Shown piece by piece: positions 9,143 through 17,291 of a stretch of DNA of 64,000 nt; positions within the stretch are counted from its first letter, which is position 1; every line of letters starts with the position of its first letter. The DNA is from Gammaproteobacteria bacterium RIFCSPHIGHO2_12_FULL_41_20 (GTDB taxonomy: Bacteria; Pseudomonadota; Gammaproteobacteria; DSM-16500), in contig MGYC01000030.1 of NCBI GenBank assembly GCA_001801575.1, positions 1-64,000 of the forward strand, written 5' to 3'. Below the pieces are notes generated by a model. The model did not search any database. It saw only the letters and a program-made list of their open reading frames with translations, and was not told where the DNA came from. The position numbers and the translations under genes are program-made.

Positions 9143-9372
9143 GGCGCATTCTCTAACGTTTTTAGCTTAGAAAGCATGGTTTCAATTTGGCTAATAGCTC
9201 GTTCCTGCTTTAACAACAAGGATTGATTTTCTTCCAAGATAAGCCGGCCACCCGCTTGTAATTGGTGATTACTGTGTTTTAACGACTGACAAGTCTGCAT
9301 AAGCGTTTTTATCTTCGCCTCAAGATGCTGTATAAGCTCTTCCATAGCAATGAAACCTTTTTCCGTTGGCAA
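9139..9372 (-). CDS. Small coiled-coil protein, ZapB-like (TIGR02449 type)
   Basis: A 77-residue protein that is almost entirely a coiled coil (EELIQHLEAKIKTLMQTCQS, then LILEENQSLLLKQERAIS). Its position directly upstream of zapA, with a 4-base ATGA overlap, is that of the TIGR02449 family, small proteins thought to act with ZapA at the division site. The second methionine (MEELIQHL, base 9345) is an alternative start and would remove a nine-residue leader. It is not E. coli ZapB itself, which is encoded elsewhere. The 49-base gap to the divergent pgi gene must hold both promoters. Confidence 0.78.
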   Translation of the reverse strand: MPTEKGFIAMEELIQHLEAKIKTLMQTCQSLKHSNHQLQAGGRLILEENQSLLLKQERAISQIETMLSKLKTLENAP

Positions 9373-9421
9373 TATACCCTTATAATAGGCGCCTTGTTAT
9401 CGACGAGCAAGAGCATGGTAT

Positions 9422-11071
9422 ATGTATAGCCCAATTCAATTACCAGAATGGCAGCAGCTACAGCAACATCAGGCACGCATAGCCACCCAACACATGCGGC
9501 ATTGGTTTGCTAGTGATCCGCAACGTTTTCAGCGTTTTTCCTTATCTTTGGGCGATATTTTGTTTGATTATTCTAAAAATATCATCACTGAAGAAACGCT
9601 TACCCTATTGGTACAACTAGCCAATGCCGCTCATTTGCAGCAAAAAATAATAGACTTATTTCGAGGCCAAGCTATTAATACCTCCGAAAATCGCCCAGCT
9701 CTACATACTGCATTACGTAATTATAAAGATTCTACCCTGTTATTAAATGGCCATAATATTCTCTCATCCATCCAGGGTATGCATAAAAAAATGTACGCCT
9801 GCATAGAAAAGATTCGTATGCAGCAATGGCTTGGGGTCACAGGCCAACCGATTAAATATATTGTCAATGTGGGTATTGGCGGGTCACACTTAGGTCCGAT
9901 GATGGCATTACATGCCCTAGCTGATTTCAGCTCTACACAATTACAATGTCATTTTGTATCAAATATTGATAGTGCGCATCTGTATGAGGTATTAGACTGC
10001 ATCCAACCAGAAAGCACTTTGTTTATTATCTCATCAAAGTCTTTTACTACCATAGAAACACTTACTCATGCACAAACTATCCGGCAGTGGTTACAACAAC
10101 AGCTAGGCACAAATAATCTTACGGCTCATTTTATTGCCATTACTGCTGCCGCAGAAAAAGCTCAGCAATTTGGCATTCCTGAAACACACATTTTTCCACT
10201 ATGGGATTGGGTAGGTGGTCGTTACTCTGTATGGTCAGCTATGGGGTTACCCCTAGCTCTGATGATTGGTATTGAAAATTTCTCACAATTCTTACAAGGT
10301 GCACAGGATGCCGATCAACATTTTCAAGAGGCTGCCTTTATAAACAACATACCGGTATTAATGGGGTTATTAAGTATTTGGTATACGAATTTCTTTTCTA
10401 GTCATGCGCATGTGGTTACACCGTACTCACACCGATTACACTTTTTACCCCATTACTTACAACAAACAGAAATGGAAAGTAATGGGAAAAATAGCATGCG
10501 TGATGGCAGTCCAATCACTTATAAAACAGGCCCTGTATTGTTTGGTGGTCAAGGCAATGATGGGCAACATGCTTATCACCAACTATTACACCAGGGAACG
10601 CATCTTATCCCAACGGATTTCATCCTGGTTGCCAACTCTCACCATAAACAAGATCCTCATCAGGATATATTAATTGCTAGTGCCCTAAGTCAAGCACAAG
10701 CCATGATGCAAGGTAAAACGTATGCTGAAATATTACAAGAAGCCTTAGCTAATGGTTTAACAGATGAAGAGGCTGCAAAGTTAGCTAAGCACAAACAGTT
10801 ACCAGGAAATCGCCCTAGCAATACACTATTTATGAAGAAAATCACGCCAAGAAATTTAGGCACTTTACTCGCATTATACGAACATAAAATTTTCGTAGAA
10901 GGTGTATTATGGAATATTAACTCCTTTGACCAGTGGGGAGTAGAGCTAGGAAAACAACTGTTACCGCCTATTTTAGACTGTTTAACAGGCATTGCTGAAT
11001 CAGCCAACTTAGATTCATCTACTTTAGGTCTAATTACCCACTACAAAAAACAAGATGATGATTCAATTTAA
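9422..11071 (+). CDS. pgi: Glucose-6-phosphate isomerase
   Basis: A 549-residue enzyme interconverting glucose 6-phosphate and fructose 6-phosphate. The sugar-phosphate-binding SIS segment (FIISSKSFTTIETL) and both family signatures are present: WDWVGGRYSVWSAMGLPLAL near residue 261 and the C-terminal FDQWGVELGKQLLP near 500. The catalytic glutamate region (LQQTEMESNGKN) is intact, and the length matches the E. coli enzyme. It is transcribed divergently from the zapB-like/zapA/fau operon. The stop overlaps the ATG of the tiny lptM gene (TAATG), so the two are probably translationally coupled. Confidence 0.96.
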   Translation: MYSPIQLPEWQQLQQHQARIATQHMRHWFASDPQRFQRFSLSLGDILFDYSKNIITEETLTLLVQLANAAHLQQKIIDLFRGQAINTSENRPALHTALRNYKDSTLLLNGHNILSSIQGMHKKMYACIEKIRMQQWLGVTGQPIKYIVNVGIGGSHLGPMMALHALADFSSTQLQCHFVSNIDSAHLYEVLDCIQPESTLFIISSKSFTTIETLTHAQTIRQWLQQQLGTNNLTAHFIAITAAAEKAQQFGIPETHIFPLWDWVGGRYSVWSAMGLPLALMIGIENFSQFLQGAQDADQHFQEAAFINNIPVLMGLLSIWYTNFFSSHAHVVTPYSHRLHFLPHYLQQTEMESNGKNSMRDGSPITYKTGPVLFGGQGNDGQHAYHQLLHQGTHLIPTDFILVANSHHKQDPHQDILIASALSQAQAMMQGKTYAEILQEALANGLTDEEAAKLAKHKQLPGNRPSNTLFMKKITPRNLGTLLALYEHKIFVEGVLWNINSFDQWGVELGKQLLPPILDCLTGIAESANLDSSTLGLITHYKKQDDDSI

Positions 11072-11211
11072 TGAATATTAAAAAGGTAATAGCCTATAAT
11101 ATTGTCGCTATGTTACTAATTTCTTTAGTAACTGCCTGCGGACAATATGGCAAACTTTATTTGCCGGAAGACGCTCCTAAAGCAACCTCGGTAACAACCC
11201 ATAAGGAATAG
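11071..11211 (+). CDS. lptM: LptM-type small lipoprotein (YifL family)
   Basis: A 46-residue frame starting at the ATG that overlaps the pgi stop. It has a lipoprotein signal peptide (AMLLISLVTAC, Cys at residue 23) followed by GQYGKLYLPED, which matches the CGQKGPLYLP core of LptM/YifL. In E. coli LptM helps the LPS translocon LptD mature by promoting correct disulfide formation. In many gammaproteobacteria this gene lies just upstream of dapF; here a Rieske oxygenase, a permease and a small secreted protein lie between the two. The Ala before the Cys and the hydrophobic core are typical for signal peptidase II. It is easily missed because of its size. Confidence 0.85.
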   Translation: MNIKKVIAYNIVAMLLISLVTACGQYGKLYLPEDAPKATSVTTHKE

Positions 11212-11214
11212 CCT

Positions 11215-12321
11215 ATGTATAAAAACACCTTATCCCACGAATCCATGCATATTGATGCTAATATCGATACAGCATCTACCCTTCCCTCTTCATTCTATAC
11301 ATCACCCGCCTGGTTCGAGCGTACTAAAGAAAACATCTTTACTAAAACATGGCAATTTTGTTTATCTACAGAAGAGTTGCGACTAGAAGGCCAACTTGTT
11401 CCTTTTACTCTGCTACCTGGCATACTAGATGAACCGCTACTTTTTGTACGCAACATCGATAACACATTGCATTGTATAAGCAATGTTTGCACACACCGCG
11501 GCAATATATTGGTGGATGCCCCTTGTTCTGCGCAACAAATTAGATGCCGTTATCACGGTAGAAGATTTAAGCTCTGCGGCGAGTTCATTCATATGCCGGA
11601 ATTCGCACAAGCAAAGGACTTCCCCTCTGCAAGAGACAATCTTCCAAAAATACCGTCTGCACAATTAGGTGACTTTATTTTTGCAGCAATTGCCCCGTCT
11701 GCCACTTTCCAAGAAACCTTTGGAGAAATAAAAAAACGTTTATCGTGGTTTCCTTTTGCGGAGTTACGCTTTGACCCTCTGCGTTCACGTGATTACTTGG
11801 TTAAATCCCACTGGGCTTTATATTGTGAAAATTACTTGGAGGGATTACATATTCCTTTCGTGCATAAATCATTACGCAGCGTATTAGACTTTAATGCTTA
11901 TACAACAGAAATATATAGATATGCTAGTTTACAGTTAGCTTTAGCCGCAAATGGTGAAATTGGTTTTAACTTACCGCGAACATCTCCGGATTATGGAAAG
12001 CATGTTGCGGCTTATTATTATTGGATATTCCCTAATCTTATGTTGAACTTCTATCCATGGGGTTGTTCTGTTAACGTAGTCAAACCACTTGGCCTTGAAT
12101 TGACAAAGGTTTCTTTCCTTACTTATATACTAGATGAGACCAAAATCAACCAAGGAGCTGGTGCAGAACTCGATAAAGTAGAACGCGAAGATGAATCCGT
12201 TGTCGAGTCAGTGCAAAAAGGTATTCGGTCAAGATTTTATACCTCTGGAAGATATTCACCGTCGATGGAACAAGGGATACATCACTTTCACCAGTTACTT
12301 TGTGAATTTTTAGGTGATTGA
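11215..12321 (+). CDS. Rieske-type aromatic ring-hydroxylating oxygenase, alpha-like subunit
   Basis: A 368-residue Rieske non-heme iron oxygenase. The Rieske [2Fe-2S] ligands are Cys92-x-His94 (CTHRG) and Cys111-x2-His114 (CRYHG). The mononuclear iron site is NYLEGLHIPFVH, with His212 and His217 and bridging Glu209. A C-terminal segment (ESVQKGIRSRFYTSGRYSP) resembles the choline-monooxygenase branch of the family. The iron chemistry is thus intact, but the substrate cannot be read from sequence; quaternary amines or aromatic acids are typical for this branch. It needs an electron-donor reductase, which is not in the window. The gene overlaps the downstream amino-acid permease by 8 bases, suggesting a shared substrate or pathway. 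Confidence 0.83.
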   Translation: MYKNTLSHESMHIDANIDTASTLPSSFYTSPAWFERTKENIFTKTWQFCLSTEELRLEGQLVPFTLLPGILDEPLLFVRNIDNTLHCISNVCTHRGNILVDAPCSAQQIRCRYHGRRFKLCGEFIHMPEFAQAKDFPSARDNLPKIPSAQLGDFIFAAIAPSATFQETFGEIKKRLSWFPFAELRFDPLRSRDYLVKSHWALYCENYLEGLHIPFVHKSLRSVLDFNAYTTEIYRYASLQLALAANGEIGFNLPRTSPDYGKHVAAYYYWIFPNLMLNFYPWGCSVNVVKPLGLELTKVSFLTYILDETKINQGAGAELDKVEREDESVVESVQKGIRSRFYTSGRYSPSMEQGIHHFHQLLCEFLGD

Positions 12322-13756
12322 ATTGGAAACCTCTGCAACCACTACGCTACCTCGCACATTTAATACCCGTACATTAAACATGATTACCCTCGGTGGCTCG
12401 ATCGGCACCGGAATTTTTTTAGCTAGCGGTAATGCTATTTATTTTGCTGGACCAGGCGGCACCCTGCTAGCTTATTTTATCACTGGCATCATGGTGTACT
12501 TCCTCATGTCAAGCTTAGGAGAAATGGCTGCATTTATGCCGACCACGGGGTCATTTTATACTTATGCTTCGCGATTTGTGGATCCTGCCTTAGGTTATGC
12601 ATTAGCTTGGAATTATTGGTATGGGTGGGCCATTACCGTGGCAGCTGAAATATCTGCCTCCTCCTTAGCCATGCGCTTTTGGTTTCCTAATAGCTCTGCC
12701 TTACTTTGGTGTACTCTGTTCTTAACAATCATTGTGGGTTTTAATATTTTATCCGCAAAAATTTTTGGCAAAACAGAATATTGGTTTGCCCTGATTAAGA
12801 TAACCGTCATTATCCTATTTATTATTTTTGGTATTGCTACGGTTATTGGAGTCACGCAACAACCCATTGGTTTTAAAAACTGGACAATAGGTGATGCTCC
12901 TTTTCATGGTGGATGGTTAGCGATATTCAGTGCATTTATGATCGCAGGATTTTCTTTTCAAGGAACAGAATTACTAGGAATAGCTGCGGGAGAAAGTAAA
13001 AACCCAGATAAAGTCGTCCCTAAAGCCATCAAACAAGTCTTTTGGAGAATTTTACTATTTTTTATCTTGTCTATTTTTGTTATTAGTCTTTTAATTCCCT
13101 ATACGTCAACCCAGCTAATCGATGTCAATGTGGTTACAAGCCCCTTTACTCTGGTTTTTAAACAATACGGCATATCCTTTGCTGCTGCGCTCATTAATGC
13201 TGTAGTAATCATAGCAATCTTATCAACAGGGAATTCTGGCATGTATGTATCAAGTCGCATGCTTTGGTGTCTTGCCAAAGAAGGGCATGCTTCCTCAATC
13301 TTTGCTAAGGTCAGTAAACGCGGCATTCCTGTCTACGCATTAATAGCAACCACCTTAGTTGCATTGCTAGCATTTTTATCGTCCTTCCTTGGCAATGGCA
13401 TAGTATATTTTTGGCTTATTAACGCCGCTAGCCTTTCCGGCTTTATTGCTTGGCTAGGTATCGCAATAAGTCATTATCGTTTTCGCAAAGCTTATTTAAA
13501 ACAAGGAAAAGATTTAACCGCACTGCCTTATCTTGCCAAAGGCTACCCCTATAGCACCTTGTGCTCCTTGATGTTCTGTATCTTCATTATTCTTGGGCAA
13601 AATTATCAGGCTTTTATGGGTAATAATATTGACTGGCATGGGATACTCATTTCCTATATAGGAGTACCTGCATTTTTACTGTTATGGGCTGGTTATAAAT
13701 GGATTAAAAAAACGAAAGTCATTGGCTTAACCGAATGTGATTTTGAGTATCAGTAA
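12314..13756 (+). CDS. Amino acid permease (APC superfamily, LysP/GabP-like)
   Basis: A 480-residue integral inner-membrane protein with about 12 hydrophobic segments. The first helix carries the APC substrate-site motif (GGSIGTGIFLASG), and there are the family's YWYGWAITVAAEISA and SFQGTELLGIAAGE segments, as in the lysine, asparagine and GABA permeases. It probably imports an amino acid by proton symport. The start is a GTG (12314) inside the 3' end of the Rieske gene, an 8-base overlap that implies coupled translation. The substrate is not determinable from the sequence; the link to the oxygenase suggests the imported compound may be its substrate. Confidence 0.88.
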   Translation: MIELETSATTTLPRTFNTRTLNMITLGGSIGTGIFLASGNAIYFAGPGGTLLAYFITGIMVYFLMSSLGEMAAFMPTTGSFYTYASRFVDPALGYALAWNYWYGWAITVAAEISASSLAMRFWFPNSSALLWCTLFLTIIVGFNILSAKIFGKTEYWFALIKITVIILFIIFGIATVIGVTQQPIGFKNWTIGDAPFHGGWLAIFSAFMIAGFSFQGTELLGIAAGESKNPDKVVPKAIKQVFWRILLFFILSIFVISLLIPYTSTQLIDVNVVTSPFTLVFKQYGISFAAALINAVVIIAILSTGNSGMYVSSRMLWCLAKEGHASSIFAKVSKRGIPVYALIATTLVALLAFLSSFLGNGIVYFWLINAASLSGFIAWLGIAISHYRFRKAYLKQGKDLTALPYLAKGYPYSTLCSLMFCIFIILGQNYQAFMGNNIDWHGILISYIGVPAFLLLWAGYKWIKKTKVIGLTECDFEYQ

Positions 13757-13835
13757 TGCGCACCTATTTCCCAAGAGTTTGTCGCCCTCGCAAACCTACC
13801 CACCGCTAGAAGGCTGATTAGATCGTCACGAGAGC

Positions 13836-13870
13836 GCTAGCGGTAGATTTTAACCGCCGAATCTAGGATA
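13836..13870. repeat. 35-bp dispersed repeat, copy 1
   Basis: A 35-base stretch (GCTAGCGGTAGATTTTAACC then GCCGAATCTAGGATA) with an inverted relative at 22377-22411, differing at about four positions. It lies between the permease and the small secreted protein gene, just upstream of the latter's promoter region. No coding potential was seen. It looks like a small dispersed intergenic repeat. Confidence 0.7.
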
Positions 13871-13910
13871 ATGCCTCTCGCAAAAAAATAACTACACTAA
13901 GGAAATTATA

Positions 13911-14312
13911 ATGAAAAAACTTTATATCTCTACATTCGCTGCACTAGGCATAGCAATGGCCCCATGCGCTTTTTCTCAGGGTGTTGATTTTAATGGGTAT
14001 TACAGTACGCAGCACGTGAGCAAATCAGCAACAGCTAACAACCTCGTTCCTCCTACTGATATCACCGTCGTTAATGCTTCCTCTGATATTGTCTACGCTA
14101 TTGTGCCTAATTCTCCCATCCATGATCTAATTTACTCCGGGCAGAATGATCATATCCGTCACAATAATTATTACGGTGATACACACTTAGTACTTACTGA
14201 CCCCTTCTCCCGCACATTATTTGATGGCTATGTTTGCCGCTTGGCAATGGTATCAGTCAGCAATCCATTTGGGGCTTACCGTATTAATGTAGACAGTGAA
14301 TATTGCTATTAA
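13911..14312 (+). CDS. Small secreted protein of unknown function
   Basis: A 133-residue protein with a clear Sec signal peptide (MKKLYISTFAALGIAMAPCA, cleaved near FSQ). The ATG follows a good Shine-Dalgarno (AAGGAA). The mature part is about 110 residues, polar and rich in Asn, Ser, His and Tyr. It has two cysteines near the C-terminus (GYVCRLAM and SEYCY) that could form a disulfide. I do not recognise the family. Its stop lies six bases before the dapF start, so the two may be cotranscribed. A dispersed repeat lies just upstream. Confidence 0.65.
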   Translation: MKKLYISTFAALGIAMAPCAFSQGVDFNGYYSTQHVSKSATANNLVPPTDITVVNASSDIVYAIVPNSPIHDLIYSGQNDHIRHNNYYGDTHLVLTDPFSRTLFDGYVCRLAMVSVSNPFGAYRINVDSEYCY

Positions 14313-14317
14313 TAGCT

Positions 14318-15130
14318 ATGATAAAAACACCTATTCAATTCTATAAAATGCACGGTCTAGGCAACGATTTTGTGGTAATTAATACCATTCACCAGCCTAT
14401 CGACATATCAAGCCTCCCTATCCAGCAGATTGCTCATCGTCAATTAGGCATTGGATTTGATCAATTACTACTAATCGAAGCCTCTCATCGTGCTGATTTT
14501 TTTTGTCGCATTTTTAACAGTGATGGTAGTGAAGCAACCCAATGTGGTAATGGGTTACGCTGTATAGCACGCCTCGTACATGAACAAGGCCTGCATACAT
14601 CATCCGCGCTAACTGTAGAAACACACAGCGGCATATTTAATATAACGATTCTCGATTACCAACACATTCAGATCACTATGGGTATTCCACAATTACAACA
14701 AAATTCATGGAATATCCCTCTAAAAAACCACCCGCCTCTTGTTGCCACTGTATTAAATCTCGGAAATCCACATGCCATTATCCGTGTTCCTGCGTTAGCA
14801 ACCACCCCCACTCACCTGCTCGGCAAAGAAATATCCACACATGCGCTTTTTCCACAAGGCATTAATGTCGGGTTTATGGAGATCATTCAACCTAATCATA
14901 TTCGCTTATGTACTTTTGAACGCGGTGCAGGAGAAACATACGCCTGTGGAAGTAATGCTAGTGCTGCTGTCGCTGCCGGAATAATTAATCGCTGGTTAGA
15001 AAATAAAGTGACAGTGGAATATCCCTATGGCACTTTAGAAGTTGAATGGCCTGGAGGCACACACCCCATGGTCATGCAAGGACCTGCTGAGTACAGTTTT
15101 TCTGGGATATTCCCTCATCATCCTCATTAG
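14318..15130 (+). CDS. dapF: Diaminopimelate epimerase
   Basis: A 270-residue enzyme that converts LL- to meso-diaminopimelate for peptidoglycan and lysine synthesis. Both catalytic cysteines are present: one in NSDGSEATQCGNGLRC (about residue 75) and one in GAGETYACGSNASAA (about residue 215). The N-terminal MHGLGNDFVVI is the family start motif. I chose the ATG at 14318 rather than a TTG at 14303 because the conserved N-terminus begins right after it. In relatives the gene lies next to lptM; here three genes separate them. A long inverted repeat follows. Confidence 0.95.
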   Translation: MIKTPIQFYKMHGLGNDFVVINTIHQPIDISSLPIQQIAHRQLGIGFDQLLLIEASHRADFFCRIFNSDGSEATQCGNGLRCIARLVHEQGLHTSSALTVETHSGIFNITILDYQHIQITMGIPQLQQNSWNIPLKNHPPLVATVLNLGNPHAIIRVPALATTPTHLLGKEISTHALFPQGINVGFMEIIQPNHIRLCTFERGAGETYACGSNASAAVAAGIINRWLENKVTVEYPYGTLEVEWPGGTHPMVMQGPAEYSFSGIFPHHPH

Positions 15131-15171
15131 AACTTCTTTTTTTTTCTTCTTATAAATTGCCAGGAGTTTCG

Positions 15172-15294
15172 CAGGAGTTCCCGCTAACACTGTCATCCTG
15201 AGCGTCAGCGAAGGATCTTTTTAATAAACACCGAGGATTTATTAAGAAGATCCTTCGCTGACGCTCAGGATGACAGTGTTAGCGGGAACTCCTG
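15172..15294. repeat. MITE-like inverted repeat, two 48-bp perfect arms
   Basis: Two perfectly complementary 48-base arms (15172-15219 and 15247-15294) with a 27-base loop between them. The left arm begins CAGGAGTTCCCGCTAACACT. A single half copy, arm plus loop, lies between dnaA and dnaN (30079-30147). It sits between the convergent dapF and pilP, and its right end abuts the pilP stop codon (15295). It could serve as a bidirectional terminator-like hairpin here, but no T-tract follows, and its dispersal suggests a non-autonomous mobile repeat. Confidence 0.88.
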
Positions 15295-16053
15295 TTAAAT
15301 CGCCGAGACCAATGATACCTTCTTCTTTGCTCCATCTTTACGCAAAATTACCCCGGCTTTACTAATAGCCACAACCGTAGAACCATCAGGAGGTAACACA
15401 TCACCAACAGCAACATTATATAACTTGCCTTGGTATCCCATAATCGCATTCCATTTCCCTACTAAATAAGATACAGATAATACGATATAAGAAGACCCCT
15501 CCGTTGTCGTAGTGGTTTCAGCGCCCATTGCTGTAGCCGTACCTAATCCACCAGAGGAAACAAGGCTACTCGCATAGCTACTTACTGGCACAGCTGGAGG
15601 AGGTGCTTTAGTAAACAAGTCCAGAACCCCTTTCTCAGCTGTCACTGTGGCTAATTTAGCTGAGGCAATTCCTTGGGTAGTTTCAGCTATTTCTCGAGAG
15701 ATTTTTAACATTTGTAATTCATTAATTGCAGCCAAATATTTTTCCTGTGTTTCTTGCTGCAACCGGATTAATTCACTTTCCCGCGACGAGAATGAGCTTG
15801 GTGTTTGTTGCTGACCACCACTACTTGCTGACGGCAAAGATGGAGATTGCATTGCCGTTGTAGAAGATGATGTTCCTGGTCTTTCCGCTGCCATTGTCGC
15901 TGCTGGTTCGGGAGTTGGTGTAGCCGCGCCGCCGCCGCCTATGAGACCCCAAGCCTGCCATATAATCACAACGATAACGATAATAAATACCACTATTGTG
16001 GTTTTCTGTTTTGTATTTAAATTCTGCATCGATTGCATTTTATTGTCTGCCAT
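15295..16053 (-). CDS. pilP: Type IVb pilus protein PilP
   Basis: A 252-residue protein with one N-terminal membrane segment (TTIVVFIIVIVVIIWQAWGL, about residues 17-37), then a Ser/Thr/Pro-rich linker, a coiled coil (about 90-145) and a compact C-terminal domain (YNVAVGDVLPPDGSTVVAIS). This architecture and its place after pilO match PilP of the R64 thin pilus, an inner-membrane protein whose periplasmic domain is thought to link the platform to the secretin. It is the last gene of the leftward pilus cluster, two bases from pilO. It is not the PilP of type IVa pili. Confidence 0.8.
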   Translation of the reverse strand: MADNKMQSMQNLNTKQKTTIVVFIIVIVVIIWQAWGLIGGGGAATPTPEPAATMAAERPGTSSSTTAMQSPSLPSASSGGQQQTPSSFSSRESELIRLQQETQEKYLAAINELQMLKISREIAETTQGIASAKLATVTAEKGVLDLFTKAPPPAVPVSSYASSLVSSGGLGTATAMGAETTTTTEGSSYIVLSVSYLVGKWNAIMGYQGKLYNVAVGDVLPPDGSTVVAISKAGVILRKDGAKKKVSLVSAI

Positions 16054-16055
16054 GG

Positions 16056-17291
16056 TTAGCTACCCAATGCTTGAAAAACTAATGTACCCGATAAACTCCC
16101 TTGGTTTACTGTTAACGATACATCACTTAGTACCAAAGGAAGGCCTTTAATCTGTTGAGCAAGTAATCCCAATACAGCTGGACTCATTTCATTAATCTTT
16201 ATAGTTATAGGAACTTGTGTAAAACTCCCGTACCGCGTGTAAGACCCTAATTTCACATTATTCCCAGGTATGATAGATGACACTCGATCAATGATTGCCG
16301 CAATAACATCTTGCAATGCATTAATAGTCGTGGGTGCTTCTCGGCTTAGCAAAGGAAAACTTATTTCCACTGTTATACTGGATGGAGAAATATTTACTGT
16401 AGCATAATTGTATTTTGCCCATTTCATTAAGGTGGCAACTTTCGTCCCTTGCGACTGTACTGTTGCAACCGCAGTTCCCTCACTGTAAGTAAGGGTTTTA
16501 GCTGTCCAGCCAGGCATAGATAATAAAAGATTAATCTGTTGGAGCAAGCTTCGTATCTCATTATCTGGAGCGGGAGATGTTAACGTATCTGTATATAGTT
16601 GGTACGGATTAACTACTCCTACTACCACCGTCGGTAATGCCTTCTTATGCAGGGACAGAAACTCTATTAATCCCCATATCCCCCCAATCACAACCACCAT
16701 TATCAAAATAGGCTTAATGGGGAAAACCCCAATACCTTGCGATTTTAACACCGGGTCAACTAACTGCAGTTGAAACGGTTTAACTAAAGGTAACGTTGGA
16801 AAAACAGGAGAATCTAAAATAGTAAAGGATTTAACAGAAGATTCATCGAACGAAAATTTACCATCAACAGGAATCTGGCTAATTGGGATATCGCCATAAA
16901 CAAAAATCTCAAAATGATTTTGTTGCGTTCGAAAAACGACCAGTTCTTCGGGAATGCTATCAATAGGGAACTGTCCATCGAGGTAAACACTCCCGCCTTT
17001 CACAACAACCAGAATGGCTTCTACGGTATTAGGAATGGCTTCACAGTACACCATGTCAATTGGCCGTTTAAAATTATGCCAAACTGACTCGCCTAAGAGG
17101 TACCCTGCATCCGGCGAAAATGCCACTTCATAACGCGTGGCATCCTTGCGTCGCAAAGTAATGTATTCACCATAACTTGCGCTCAACGCCAGTATTTCTT
17201 TCTTCAATAAGCTCTTTCGCTTCGCACTGATCACATCACGGTACGAAGGAATAACAAATCGATTGCCATCCTCACGCGTGATATACGGCAT
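16056..17291 (-). CDS. pilO: Type IVb pilin accessory protein PilO
   Basis: A 411-residue protein of the R64 PilO type (PAP_PilO). The N-terminal third is a soluble domain (begins MPYITREDGNRFVIPSYRDV). A single membrane segment lies at about residues 190-212 (FPIKPILIMVVVIGGIWGLI), followed by a periplasmic domain of about 200 residues. It is a structural part of the inner-membrane assembly platform. The ATG overlaps the pilN stop by one base (TAATG), which implies coupling. It has no relation to PilO of type IVa pili. Confidence 0.83.
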   Translation of the reverse strand: MPYITREDGNRFVIPSYRDVISAKRKSLLKKEILALSASYGEYITLRRKDATRYEVAFSPDAGYLLGESVWHNFKRPIDMVYCEAIPNTVEAILVVVKGGSVYLDGQFPIDSIPEELVVFRTQQNHFEIFVYGDIPISQIPVDGKFSFDESSVKSFTILDSPVFPTLPLVKPFQLQLVDPVLKSQGIGVFPIKPILIMVVVIGGIWGLIEFLSLHKKALPTVVVGVVNPYQLYTDTLTSPAPDNEIRSLLQQINLLLSMPGWTAKTLTYSEGTAVATVQSQGTKVATLMKWAKYNYATVNISPSSITVEISFPLLSREAPTTINALQDVIAAIIDRVSSIIPGNNVKLGSYTRYGSFTQVPITIKINEMSPAVLGLLAQQIKGLPLVLSDVSLTVNQGSLSGTLVFQALGS

